From Petunia secreta (lineage: Eukaryota; Streptophyta; Magnoliopsida; Solanales; Solanaceae): DNA of 64,000 nucleotides. The stretch covers positions 37,152,001 through 37,216,000 of the forward strand of contig JARKIP010000035.1 of assembly GCA_029990175.1 (NCBI GenBank), in the 5' to 3' direction. A model generated the notes under the pieces. That model was given only the letters and a program-made list of their open reading frames with translations, searched no databases and was not told the origin of the DNA. Positions within the stretch are counted from its first letter, which is position 1, and each line of letters begins with the position of its first letter. The translations under genes and the position numbers were made by a program. Positions 54,321 through 64,000 of the stretch are shown here, in pieces.

Positions 54321-54889
54321 GGCCCAGGCGCCCCGCCTAGTTTCAGGCGCCCAGCCTAGCTGAAGGCCAAGCCAGGCGCCCCGCCTAGCTCCAGGCGCCC
54401 CGCCTGGCTTCAGCATATGCCAGGCGCCCCTCCCAGCCCCAGGCGCCCCTCCTAGCTACTGAATTTATGTTTCTTTGACTGTTTTGCCCTACGTGGCTTA
54501 TTTGGTGAACCTTATTAGTAAGGGTAATTAAGTCTTTGTGTAAGCTTGGGAAAACACTATAAATACCCAAGCCTAGCTTATTTTACACTTAGCTTATTAT
54601 TGATATTGATGAATGTTGAACATTGAACATGAGCATGGCTCTTGGTAATGAATGAAACCCTTTGATCTTGGACTTGTATGTCTTCTAGCGGATCTAGATG
54701 AATACTCTTCCTCTCCGACCATTCTACTTGCGTGCTCGCGTTAGCTCGAGGGTAGTTGCATAGCGTAGGTGTTCTTGTCCTTCTCCCGGGGTGTATCGGA
54801 ACAAGTTCTCCGTTGCTACTTGGGATTAGAGATCGAGTTACGTCTCGTTCTTTATCTTTTATTTTTTCCGCGTTTGATTTCCTACATCA
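54098..54889 (+). repeat. 3' LTR of D (792 bp)
   Basis: Same as the 5' LTR as far as I can see. TATA at 54558-54565. Pol stops at 54320. The cassette copy is at 54270-54455. Confidence 0.97.
54270..54455. repeat. Palindromic cassette in D 3' LTR
   Basis: Second copy of the eight-module array. The pol stop lies between the first and second pairs. Confidence 0.95.
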
Positions 54890-56105
54890 CTAGTGTTGAG
54901 TCATTACAAGACAAGTAGCTAGTAGGCTCATGAAAAGGTGAAGCAACACTTACATTTGTAGTACTTTCTTGATCACTCACAAGATTTGAAGTGTCATATG
55001 CAACTTTCCCTTCATGAAGCTCACATTGAGGCTCCAATGGCTTGTCTTCAAATGTACCTACACAAGAACTTTCACAAGAAGAGATAGAAGATAAAGAAGG
55101 GTTAGAACAATGGGTGCTCTCACTCTCAATTTTTCTTTCCTCACCTCTCATCTCTCTCAATTTTACCTCATGGTCAAGTGTAGTTTGTGGTGACAATCCG
55201 CTCACATCGCTCCTCAATTCCTCTCCTTTTTCCTCTCTTGGATTGTCACCGGTCACTCCCTCACTTCTCTCTATCTTTTCTCTCTCAATTGGAGTGGAGT
55301 GACTCCCATTTTCATCATGCATTGGCAAAACAATGAAATTGTTTGCCTCGGGTTCAAGTACAATGGGTGACTTTGCTTTAGCCGCTTCCTTCAACTCCCT
55401 CATGAGTTTGTAGTCATCATTCACTTGCTTGGGGGTTAGGGGTTGAAGCACGAACCTTTTTCCCTCATGCATCACCGTATAGGTGTTGGCATGGCCATTA
55501 TGAACCACACGTCGATCAAATTGCCATGGCCTACCAAAGAGAAGGTGGCATGCTTGCATTGGCACAACATCGAACATGTGCTCATCCACATAGTTCCCAA
55601 TCTTGAACTTGATCAAACATTGCTCAACCACCCTCAACTCACCACACTCGCTAAGCCATTGTAGCCTATAAGGATTTGGGTGCTTCAAGGTAGGTATTTT
55701 CAATTGGGCAACTAGTGTTTGGCTAATGACATTAGCACAACTTCCCGAGTCGATGATCATAGAGCAAATGAGACCCATGACTCGGCATTTGGTATGAAAA
55801 AGGTTTTCTCTTTGTAAGGTCTCAACATCCACACACATGGCTCCTAGACTCCTCCTTACAACAAGGAAGGCATGGGCGTCATCATCTTCGACCATGGTAA
55901 TCTCCCCAACATCTCCTTCCTCATCACCCTCTACTCCCTCTTCTTCCTCGGGTTCACTCTCTTGCTCATACACCAAATCACCAACCACAACCATGGTTCT
56001 TTTTGTGGTGCATTCCTTAGCAATATGCCCAAAGCCCTTACACTTATAACATTGAGTAGAAGTAGAAATAGGATTACTCAAGCGAGTTTTAGAATTACCT
56101 CCCAA
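54890..56105 (-). CDS. Knuckle, protease and linker of H
   Basis: Middle part of the H coding region: CCHC knuckle (CYKCKGFGHIAKEC), acidic linker, protease with IIDSGSCANV, then a charged Ser/Glu/Lys linker whose KIERS-G-TGDN and SDVSGLSP stretches are also in G. D cuts the frame at CTAGT (54890-54894), after which domain X follows in frame. The frame is -1 relative to the upstream Gag ORF, with a 28-base overlap (56078-56105). No canonical slippery heptamer is visible there, so a small indel is more likely than programmed frameshifting. Protease residues appear complete. Confidence 0.78.
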
Positions 56106-57349
56106 GTGTGGTGTGTAGTCTTCTCATAAGGCCCTTTCACTTCTTTGCTAGCACTTGCACTTGGAAAGTTGGCATTTGGAGTCTTCCACTCTTTTGGCTT
56201 GCTTGTAGTAGTAGGAGTGTTGTTTTTGAACTTCTCTCTTTTGAGCCAAGCCTCGGCATCAATTGCGGCTTCAAACATATCTTCAAGTGTGAGATAATGA
56301 TGCAACCTCAATTGAGAAGCTATACCATAGCTCAAGCCATTCTTGAATCGGATCATGGCTTCTTCTTCACCTTCGGTATCCATATCCAATGCCATCCGGA
56401 TCTTCTCGAACTCGTCATAGTACTCATGCACCGATTTGACACCTTGTTTTAGATCATAGAGCCTCTTGAGTTGCTCTTGCCGATACCTTGGAGTTATGTA
56501 CTTGGTGTTCATAAGGCCTTTCAACTCATCCCAAGTCACATTCAAATGCAAATTCATCCTTCTCCTAGACCTCTTCATACACTCCCACCAAGTAGAAGCA
56601 TAGGCCTCAAAGGTAGAAATAGCATATGTACCCTTTCGCTCCTCGGTCATCTCATTGGTATCAAACACCCTTTCCATTTGTAGTACCCATTCCATGAATG
56701 CCTCCGGATCACAAGTTCCTTTGAAGGATGGAAGATTGAGCTTGACACTATTGAGGTTGTTGTTGTTATCACGTACCCCATAGTTAGGCTCCGGTTGGCC
56801 TCCATAATGGTCATCATGTGCAACATACTCCCTCCTAGCATTCCTCCCTCCATATCCTATGGGTGGCCCTCGACCTCGGCCTCTACCCCTATCTACATTT
56901 CGACCCCAATTCATTGGCCTCCTAGGTTGATAAGGAGCATCATACCCATAGGCCTCATCACCATACTCGGCTTCCTCCTCTTCTTGAGCCTCAACAACTT
57001 GCTCAAGAGGTGGGACAAACCTAACGGGTCTTCGAAATGGAGCATTTCCTTGGGGATTGCCCAAGTTGAGAGGATTGCTCTCTTGTTGGGGATTGCCCAA
57101 CCCACGCTCTCGTAGAGCTTCAACTTTGCTTTGTTCATACCTCTTGTTTAGCTCAACAAAGTGTCCGGGAGTCATAGGGGTGCTATGACTCGTGCCTTCT
57201 CCGGATTCAATTTGGACACTCGGGGTCCTCCTCTCACCGGTCTCAACTTGGTTCCTCTCGACGGACTCAAGTCTCAAAGTGATATCCTCCAATTTAGCCA
57301 TAATGGTGGCCATAAAGTTCTTCATGGGATCATCTCCATCGTTTGCCAT
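56078..57349 (-). CDS. gag: Gag (matrix/capsid part) of H
   Basis: 423 codons from the ATG at 57349 (MANDGDDPM), after a TTTGTAGGTGAA context. N-terminal helical region, DEAYGYDAPYQPRR, RG-rich run, then capsid (LNLPSFKGTCDPEAFMEW through the WW-containing segment to the SVHEYYDEFEKIRMALD block). It ends out of frame at 56078 just before the knuckle, where relatives continue. So this non-autonomous element keeps its own capsid, unlike G. Confidence 0.85.
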   Translation of the reverse strand: MANDGDDPMKNFMATIMAKLEDITLRLESVERNQVETGERRTPSVQIESGEGTSHSTPMTPGHFVELNKRYEQSKVEALRERGLGNPQQESNPLNLGNPQGNAPFRRPVRFVPPLEQVVEAQEEEEAEYGDEAYGYDAPYQPRRPMNWGRNVDRGRGRGRGPPIGYGGRNARREYVAHDDHYGGQPEPNYGVRDNNNNLNSVKLNLPSFKGTCDPEAFMEWVLQMERVFDTNEMTEERKGTYAISTFEAYASTWWECMKRSRRRMNLHLNVTWDELKGLMNTKYITPRYRQEQLKRLYDLKQGVKSVHEYYDEFEKIRMALDMDTEGEEEAMIRFKNGLSYGIASQLRLHHYLTLEDMFEAAIDAEAWLKREKFKNNTPTTTSKPKEWKTPNANFPSASASKEVKGPYEKTTHHTWEVILKLA

Positions 57350-57779
57350 TTCACCTACAAAAAGCAACAAACGTTAGCAAAATACCTCACCCGCTCCCTT
57401 ACAATTGTTTCACTCGGCTCGCTCGTGTTTAGTGGGGGATGGATATCTCACACAAGTTTGAGTCTAAAAGCTTCAAGTAGTTGACCAACGAACCACAACT
57501 CAATCACTCAACTTATCAAGTCCAAATGCACTCCGGGGTGAGTGGAGTTAATGGGACTCGATTGGAACGATAGGCACTTTAAATGAGGACTTGAATCAAA
57601 AGATACTACGGATCTTCTTTGAATTCTAGTCTCCTTTCTATGGCACGATGATCCTAATAGCTCAAAGTAATTAGCACTAATCGAGTAGGATTATACTCTA
57701 ATAGCACTAACCGGAAGCAATGCAATCAACAAAACAAGAGAACCTAGAAGGAACTACCCAATGCCCAACTTGAAGGAAG

Positions 57780-57955
57780 TAGGCGCCCCACCTGTTTTGA
57801 GTAGGTGGTCCGCCTGGTTCCCTTTAGAGGGGAGTAGGCGGTCAGCCTACTTGAAGTAGGCGGTCAGCCTACTCTACTAGGCGGTCCGCCTCTGTAAAAT
57901 CCAGAGAGTGAGCAAAAAGTAGGCGGTCCGCCCCTTCTACTAGGCGCCCCGCCTA
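57780..57955. repeat. Palindromic cassette in H leader
   Basis: Seven modules start near 57781, 57803, 57836, 57858, 57879, 57921 and 57942 (steps 22, 33, 22, 21, 42, 21). A spacer containing ATCCAGAGAGTGA is shared with the H LTR cassette. Confidence 0.9.
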
Positions 57956-58615
57956 GTGCAACTTCCAGCACTGTTCAAACTCGTTTTTCTTGCCTTTGGC
58001 ACCCAAAAATCCAACAATCCACACGTTGTTTTATCAATCCGAAGGTACCCAAACGTTGTTTCAAGCACAGAGATCAAACCCCAATCAATTTCATCAAAAC
58101 CCAATCAAAATTCAACAATCTACCATGTTCATCATGTTCATAGCTAGGGTTTCAAGCTTTTTCAATTTCTTCAAGGGTTTCAAATCTCAAATCATGGAAT
58201 ACAACACCAAATCGTGTGTGTTTAAGGTACCAAAAGAACGGGAATCACACAAGGACCAAACCCCAATATCAAGTTCTCAATCCCATTTCAATCCAACCCA
58301 AGAATCAATCAAAAATCATCAAGAACAAGTTCATCAAGGGTTTTAAGGGGTTTTGGGGTTTTGATTTTCAATCTTCACCAATCCAAGTGTTTTTGGTATC
58401 CAAACAACGGGATTTCAACCACGATCAAGAATCTATAACACCCATATCATGAATCATTCAAACCAACAAGTTACACCAAATTTTTAGATTTTCAATTTTT
58501 CAATTTTTTTGTGATTTTCTTCTTTCAATAACAATAAACAAGAACCTAAGATAGAAACCAACCTAGGCACGAAGAATCAAGGGTCGGGGGTTTGTAGAAA
58601 CAAAACCCGAGCCTT

Positions 58616-58627
58616 GCTCTGATACCA
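58616..58627 (-). other. Primer-binding site of H
   Basis: GCTCTGATACCA next to the 5' LTR, minus orientation. Confidence 0.93.
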
Positions 58628-58630
58628 AGA

Positions 58631-59402
58631 TGATAAGAATCAAAAACGAAACGCGGAAATAAAGATAAAGAGCGAGACACTACTCGAACTCCCTACGAAG
58701 TAACTATGGAGAACTCGTTCCATAATACCCTCGTATCGGTGTCAAGGAGGACCTACACTATGCAACTACCCTCGAGCCGCACCTGGGGCTCGCAAATAGA
58801 ATGATCGGGGGTGGTTTGGGGTTCAACTAGAATCCACTAGTAAACTCAAACCGTCTCAAAGGGTTTTCATTCAAAGAGAATCCACTCTTGAACATTGTCA
58901 CTTGACATTCAATCATTCATCATAATAGCTAACTAAGGAATAATGCTAAGCTATGGAGTATTTATAGGCCTCATTTAAGACATAAGGAAAGGCCTAAAGT
59001 ACCCTTAAGTAAGTTCTAAAGTCAAAAGCCACATAGGGGCCTAATAGGAATTACATAGGATAAAAACTAGAAATCCCGCATCCTTCTCAGCAACTAGGCG
59101 CCCGGCCTAATTAGAGTAGGCGCCCAGCCTCCCAGGGAGTAGGCGCTCAGCCCACTCAGAGTAGGCGGTCCGCCTGGATCCATGTACTCTGCAGAGGCGG
59201 TCCGCCTGTATCAAGATCCAGAGAGTGATCAAGAAGTGGGTGGTCCGCCCCTTTTCACTAGGCGGTCCGCCTGCTTCCCTGCATGCTTGAAACGTCTTGA
59301 AATGTGTCTCTAAGGCTCCTCGTTCCATGGCGTTCCAATGCATAAGCTCTTCCTTGGCCTTGGATGATGTTTTTAGATGGTTGCTCGATTTGGGTCTTAT
59401 CA
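58631..59402 (-). repeat. 5' LTR of H (772 bp)
   Basis: Two visible differences from the 3' copy, both inside palindromic modules. TATA at 58959-58966. Cassette copy at 59096-59272. Confidence 0.96.
59096..59272. repeat. Palindromic cassette in H 5' LTR
   Basis: Same seven modules as the 3' LTR; one module reads CCGCCT here and CCACCT in the other copy. Confidence 0.88.
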
Positions 59403-60994
59403 CCTTTCCTTATGTAATTCATTACAAAAGGGGTAAGGACAATATTGTGGCCGATGCGCTTTCAAGAAAATTCGCTCTTGCCACCACTCTCGCTTCTAGA
59501 CTTGTGGGTTTTGAGAGTATCAAGTCATTGTACGCTCATGACCCAAAGCTCAAGAGCATTCATGATGCTCTAGTGAGTGGGGGAAGGGTGGAGAAATACC
59601 AATGGGTAGATGGCTACATCTTCAAGCATGGGCGAGTGTGTGTCCCCGAGTCCTCTTGGAGAGATGTACTAGTGCAAGAAGCGCATTGCGGGGGCTTGAT
59701 GGGTCACTTTGGGGTGGATAAGACTATGGCCATACTTAAAGAGCAATTCCATTGGCCAAAAATGAGGCCTCTTGTGGAGCGATTTTGCAATGCTTGCTTG
59801 GATTGCAAGAGGGCCAAGTCTAGATCCAACAACCAAGGTCTATACACTCCTTTGCCCATTCCTACTAGTCCGTGGCTTGATCTTTCTATGGATTTTGTTA
59901 TGGCTTTACCCCGGACTAGAGGAGGACACGATAGCATTTTTGTTGTCGTTGACCGTTTCTCCAAAATGGCTCACTTCATTCCGTGCAAAAAGACTAATGA
60001 TGCCCAACATGTAGCTTCCTTATTTATTGATCATGTCTTGAAATTGCATGGGGTGCCTCGCACCATTGTTAGTGATAGGGACTCCAAGTTCCTTAGCCAT
60101 TTTTGGAAGTGTTTGTGGGGTGCTCTTGGCACCAAGTTACTCTTCTCCACGTCCCACCACCCTCAAACCGATGGGCAAACCGAGGTGGTGAACCGGACTT
60201 TGGGAGCCCTACTTCGAGCTATGACCAAAGGAAAGGCCGGGACTTGGATTGATAAGCTACCACTCATGGAGCTTGCATATAACCGCACTTTACATCGCAT
60301 GATTGGCATGACTCCATTTGAGTGTGTTTATGGTTTTAACCCATTGATTCCTCTTGATCTTACCCCTTTGCCAAGGGATATGGTTGTTGATTTTGAAGGT
60401 AAAGCTCGGGCCAAAGCATTGCTTGAACTTCATGCTAAGGCGCGAAAGACTTTGGAGGAGGCCTATGAGAAGATAGCAACCAAGAAAAACAAAGGAAGAA
60501 AGAAGGTGGACTTCAAGAAGGGAGATTGGGTATGGGTGCACTTCCGCAAGGAACGATTTCCCAACCAAAGGAAGGGGAAGTTGGCACCAAGGGGCGATGG
60601 ACCATTCCAAGTGTTGTCCAAGATCAACAACAATGCATACGTGATAGATTTGCCCGGTGAGTATAATGTGTCGACTACTTTCAATGTTAGTGACTTGACT
60701 TCTTTTGATGTAGGTGATGATACCTTGGAGGAGGACGCCTCAATTTCGAGGACGAAATCTTCTCAAGAAGGGGAGGATGATGCAACCCAAATTGCATCGA
60801 GACCATTCACTCGAAGTCAAGCCAAGGATATACAAGACGCTCACCTACACTTGGTTTGGAGAGGCGTGGATGATACGAGCTCGGGAGGGGACTTAAAGAC
60901 AATGCATTGGAGCTCAATCCATGTGGAAACAGGGCAGGAAACAGTGCAAGAAGCAGGGGAGCAAAACAGGGCAAAAACAGGGGAGATCTGCTGA
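59403..60994 (+). pseudogene. gag-pol: gag-pol of C, third segment (integrase and LTR-encoded tail)
   Basis: Resumes C after H with FPYVIHYKRGKDN, then the zinc site, DFVMALP, VSDRDSKF and TDGQTEVVNRT catalytic segments and the GPF module (GDGPFQVLSK). It ends 72 codons inside the 3' LTR, including SRPFTRSQAK. This segment is open; the element's lesions are upstream. The first five bases belong to the H target duplication. Confidence 0.93.
60742..60777 (+). promoter_or_regulatory. Pre-PPT inverted repeat and PPT of C
   Basis: ATTTCG-AGGA-CGAAAT (one pair shorter than in B and D), followed by AAGAAGGGGAGGA at 60765-60777. Confidence 0.85.
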
Positions 60995-61527
60995 GCTTAC
61001 TGCCTGAGAACGGAAACTTGTTCTTCGCGATCGCGTCATCACCTTTGCGATCGCGTAGAGTTACTATTTTGTCTGCGCGACCGCGCCAAGCCTCGCGCTA
61101 TCGCGAGCTTCAGCTTTTAAGTCCCCTGCGCGATCGCATATACTCTAGCGCGATCGCGAAGAGGACTTGAGTAGCAGCGGACCAGAATCTAGGAAATATT
61201 GTAATGGGGTGCTATAAATGCCCTCTTTCATCATTTATTGCTCTACACACTACTTTGAACACAAAACATTAAATGAGCAATGCTCTTGAACCTTGTAATA
61301 CTTTTGGCTTGAAATCAATTGGATGAATCCAAGTTGTTCTTCAATCCGTCTTCAATCATTCTATTTGCTCGAGCCTCGTGACTCTTGAGGATAGTTGCAT
61401 AGTGTTAGGTGATTCTTTCCAATCGTTTGGGGTGTAACGGAACTAGTTCTTCGTTTCTACTCGAGCTTTAGTGTAAGTCTCGTCTCGCTTTTATCTCTTT
61501 ATCGCTTTCGTATTTTCGATTGCATCA
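60778..61527 (+). repeat. 3' LTR of C (750 bp)
   Basis: About four differences from the 5' copy, one of them inside a CGCGATCGCG module. TATA at 61213-61220. Cassette copy at 61025-61159. Confidence 0.96.
61025..61159. repeat. CGCGATCGCG cassette in C 3' LTR
   Basis: Same six palindromes and spacing as the 5' LTR; the second has TTTGCG for TTCGCG. Confidence 0.92.
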
Positions 61528-62888
61528 TAGACCAACCCATCATCCATCACAATCATTGTTTTCCGGGTAGGGCACTCTTTGGCAAAGTGGCCGTAACCCT
61601 TACATTTATGGCATTGGAAAGAAGAAGAAGAAGGAGTATTTAAAGTAGTTTTAGAATTACCTCCAACCTCTTTGTGGTCTCTTCTCGGGGTAGCCTTCTC
61701 AAAAGGCTTCTTCACATCTCGACTCCCACTTGCACCACTTGTGTATGGGGTCTTCCATTCTTTGGGGCGAGTTGTTGGAGTGGTAGTGGTGGTACTCCTA
61801 TAGCGAGGAGCCTTCTCTTCTTTGAACCACTTCTCGGCCTCAACCGCGGCATCACACACATCTTGTAGAGAGTGGAAGGTGTGTAGCCTCAATTGGGAAG
61901 CAATCTCCCTACTCAAGCCACTTTTGAAACGGATGATAGCTTGTTCCTCATCCTCCGTTTCCATATCAAGAGCCATCCGGTTCTTCTCAAAGTCATTAAA
62001 ATACTCATCAACGGATTTGGAGCCTTGTTTCAATTCATAGAGCCGTTTGAGTTGCTCTTGTCGATACTTGGGAGTCACATACTTGTTGCTCATTATTTCT
62101 TTCAACTCTTCCCAAGTGATGTTCATCCGCAACCCAAGTCGTCTCCTTGATCGCTTCATGGATTCCCACCATGTAGAGGCATAAGATTCAAAGGAAGCAA
62201 TGGCATAGGTAGCCTTCTTCTCCTCGGACATATCATTCGTGTCAAAGACCCGCTCCAATTGAACCTTCCATTCTAAGAAAGCCTCCGGATCACTAGTCCC
62301 CTTGAAAGGTGGGATAGTGATATTTACACTATTGAGGTTAGTGTCACGACCCCCACGATGTGGTCCCGGTTGACCCCCGTAGTAGTCTTCAACCTCATCA
62401 TACTCCCTTCTCAAGTCCCTTCCCATGAAAGCCCTTGGAGGTCCTCGACCTCGCCCACGACCTCCATCCATCCCTCGGCCTCCGTTCATCGCTCTCCTAG
62501 GTGGATAATGAGCATCAAAATCATCATCTAAACCGAGGCCCTCCCCTTCTTGAGCTTCATCAACTTGCTCAAGAGGAATCACATTTCTTCGGGGCCTTAA
62601 GAGTGGGACATCTCCTTGGGGATTGCCCAAGGGTTGGGGAGTGCCCAACGATCTTTCTCTAGCAAGAGCCTCATCCCTCAACCGTTGTCGACGAACTAAC
62701 TCCGCATATTGATCCGGCTTCATGATTGAATCATCACTTGTGCCTTCATTGGCATCCTTTTGGACACTCGGGGTCCTTTCCTTTTCAAAGACTTCCATTC
62801 TAAGGTTCAAGGTTTTCACCTCGGCCAATAGACTAGCCAAGACGTCAACGGGAACCTCAATGGTTGATTTGGCCTTCTCATCCGCCAT
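61528..62888 (-). pseudogene. gag-pol: gag-pol of E, first segment (Gag and knuckle)
   Basis: The start is the ATG at 62888 (MADEKAKST), after TTGTAGGTACA. It encodes the N-terminal helix region, QVDEAQEGE, RG-rich run, capsid (NITIPPFKGTSDPEAFLEW) and CCHC knuckle (CHKCKGYGHFAKEC), then C interrupts at the acidic linker. The frame is open here. Very close to C gag in sequence. Confidence 0.94.
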
Positions 62889-64000
62889 TGTACCTACAAC
62901 AATCAAAAACAAGTAAAGAGATTAGAGTAAAAGTCCTCACTCGCTCCCTCACCTTTTGATTGTCCCTCGGGTTCACTCTTGTTTTGGGGTAGGTTCACTC
63001 AAGCTCGAATTCAAAAGTCTTCCTCGGAGTTGAACAACTACCTCAACAACCAAACAATCCAACAAGTTCCAAATGCTCTTCGAGAAGAGTGGAGTTAATG
63101 GGACTCTATGGGCGTTCGGCTTTTAAGTGAGCACTTGAGCCAAGGAAATTCTACGAATCTTCTTTGAAGTTATCAACACCAACACGCACGAATATCCTAA
63201 GCGCTCAATGAATTAGTACTAGTTGAGTAGGGGAATTACTCGCAAAGTACTAACCGGAAGTAATGGAAGCAAACAAACCACGAAAACTTACGAAACAAAC
63301 TACCCGGACACCTTCCCAGTGGGAGGCGGTCCGCCTATGGACTGAGGCGGAGGGCCTCACAAAGTCCAGAGACCAAGCAGTGGAGGGGCGGTCCGCCTAA
63401 AGAGAGGGGCGGTCCGCCTAGGTCTGTTCTCTGCACAATTTCAAGTTCGTTTCTTGGTTTTTGGCACCCGATTTTCCAATGTTTTCAAGGAGTTTTTGAT
63501 ATGTAATGGTACCCAAAGTTGTTTTGGACTATAACAAGCAAACCCCAATGGTTTAATCCAACAAACAACCAACAAACAACTTGATTCGAAGATTTGGAGC
63601 AAATTCTTCAAAAACTTCAAGAACACCAAGATTTCAAAAATTCGATTTTCAATCCGCTACTCCAAATGATGTTATAGTGGTATCAAAATGACGGGGTAAC
63701 TATAAGGAATAATCCCCGATACCAAACAACCACCAAATCATAACATCAAACAAGTTTTGGCAAATTTTGCAAAATTTTCAACTTTGAGATTTGATTTTGA
63801 AGATTTTCGATCCACAACTTCAAATCGTGTTTCGAGGGTACCAAATCAACGGGAATATGATATCAATCAATCCCCGATAATCAAAAGCAACAAAATCGTA
63901 ACAACCAACGATTTCTAGCAAATTTTTGGGTTTTCTAGTTTTTGACTTTTTTTCTTCTTTTTCAATGAAACAAGAACAAGAACACGAAAATAAACACGGA
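62889..64000 (-). other. Untranslated leader of E, to window edge
   Basis: About 1.1 kb without a gene. Stem-loop candidate CTCTTC-GA-GAAGAG at 63076-63089, palindromic cassette at 63324-63420, and three degenerate blocks marked by GGTAYC at 63508, 63679 and 63837. No PBS yet. Confidence 0.85.
63324..63420. repeat. Palindromic cassette in E leader
   Basis: Four modules start at 63324, 63345, 63386 and 63407 (steps 21, 41, 21): two pairs of the GGCGGTCCGCCT type, one with a decayed right arm. Confidence 0.92.

Larger units (their letters stand above)
47169..54889 (+). mobile_element. Element D: youngest, intact CRM-type retrotransposon
   Basis: Two 792-bp LTRs in which I find no difference. 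Target duplication CTAGT at 47164-47168 and 54890-54894. It has PBS, leader, full gag-pol and PPT. It is the innermost layer of the stack (D in H in C in E in G). The protein body resembles F and K, but the LTR is different. Confidence 0.97.
57350..58630 (-). other. Untranslated leader of H
   Basis: About 1.3 kb without a gene. Stem-loop candidate CACTC/GAGTG at 57529-57544, palindromic cassette at 57780-57955, and three degenerate GGTAYC blocks at 58044, 58226 and 58395. Confidence 0.85.
45170..59402 (-). mobile_element. Element H: non-autonomous CRM-derived retrotransposon carrying D
   Basis: LTRs of 772 bp with two visible differences. Target duplication CCTTT at 45165-45169 and 59403-59407, inside C between RNase H and integrase. 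Internally it encodes Gag, a protease with intact DSG, a charged linker shared with G, domain X and a short integrase-tail remnant. RT, RNase H and the integrase core are absent. D interrupts it at 47169. Confidence 0.96.
32044..61527 (+). mobile_element. Element C: CRM-type retrotransposon carrying B and H
   Basis: LTRs of 750 bp with about four differences. Target duplication TAGAC at 32039-32043 and 61528-61532, inside E gag. C itself is split by B at 34541 and by H at 45170. Its palindromic motif is CGCGATCGCG rather than the GGCG type used by E, although the gag-pol bodies of the two are close relatives. Confidence 0.96.
19919..64000 (-). mobile_element. Element E: CRM-type retrotransposon carrying F and C, right end outside window
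   Basis: The 3' LTR is at 19919-20746, then PPT, pol, gag and leader reading from right to left. It is interrupted by F (at 23855) and C (at 32044). The leader runs to the window edge; by comparison with C the PBS should lie less than 100 bp beyond 64000. The left target duplication would be AGTTG (19914-19918), but the right copy is not visible. The protein body is closest to that of C, yet the LTR is a different one. Confidence 0.92.

Overview
The window looks like plant nuclear DNA, probably from an angiosperm with a large, repeat-rich genome. I see no cellular gene, tRNA or rRNA. It is a pile of ten nested Ty3/Gypsy LTR retrotransposons. The Gag, protease, RT, RNase H and integrase sequences, the single gag-pol reading frame running into the 3' LTR and the initiator-Met-tRNA primer site fit the CRM (centromeric retrotransposon) lineage of chromoviruses. 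A stack of CRM elements inserted into one another suggests centromeric or pericentromeric DNA; that location is inference.

Layout by insertion order. The oldest visible layer is G (minus strand, non-autonomous; 16273-19918 visible). K (minus, 9425-16272) sits in G's 3' LTR, J (minus, non-autonomous, G family; 1-9424, runs off the left edge) sits in K's integrase, and A (plus, 313-7993) sits in J's leader. To the right, E (minus, 19919 to beyond 64000) sits in G's leader. E carries F (minus, 23855-31697) in its protease and C (plus, 32044-61527) in its gag. C carries B (plus, 34541-42177) in its gag and H (minus, non-autonomous, 45170-59402) at the RNase H/integrase junction. H carries D (plus, 47169-54889). 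At D the stack is five deep (G>E>C>H>D). Five-bp target duplications were read for A, B, C, D, F and H, and LTR pairs counted by eye agree with the order (D 0, B 1, F 1, H 2, C 4, A 5 differences).

Coding state. B (1687 aa) and D (1703 aa) have intact gag-pol frames and are the likely enzyme sources. A, C, E, F and K carry stops, frameshifts or, in C, a lost RT catalytic Asp. G, H and J are non-autonomous: in G and H the RT-RNase H-integrase block is replaced by an unrecognised conserved region, here called domain X, ending near a shared IDAWLYHKSVFST motif.

The most unusual structure is non-coding. Every element outside the A/B family carries a cassette of roughly 12-bp inverted repeats (AGGCG-NNC-CGCCT type, or CGCGATCGCG in C) arranged mostly in pairs at 18-23 bp, with larger steps usually near 30 or 41-45 bp. 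Where both places are visible, a matching cassette occurs in the LTR U3 and again in the untranslated leader. E and C share a protein body but use different motifs, changed in both places, with the paired layout kept.
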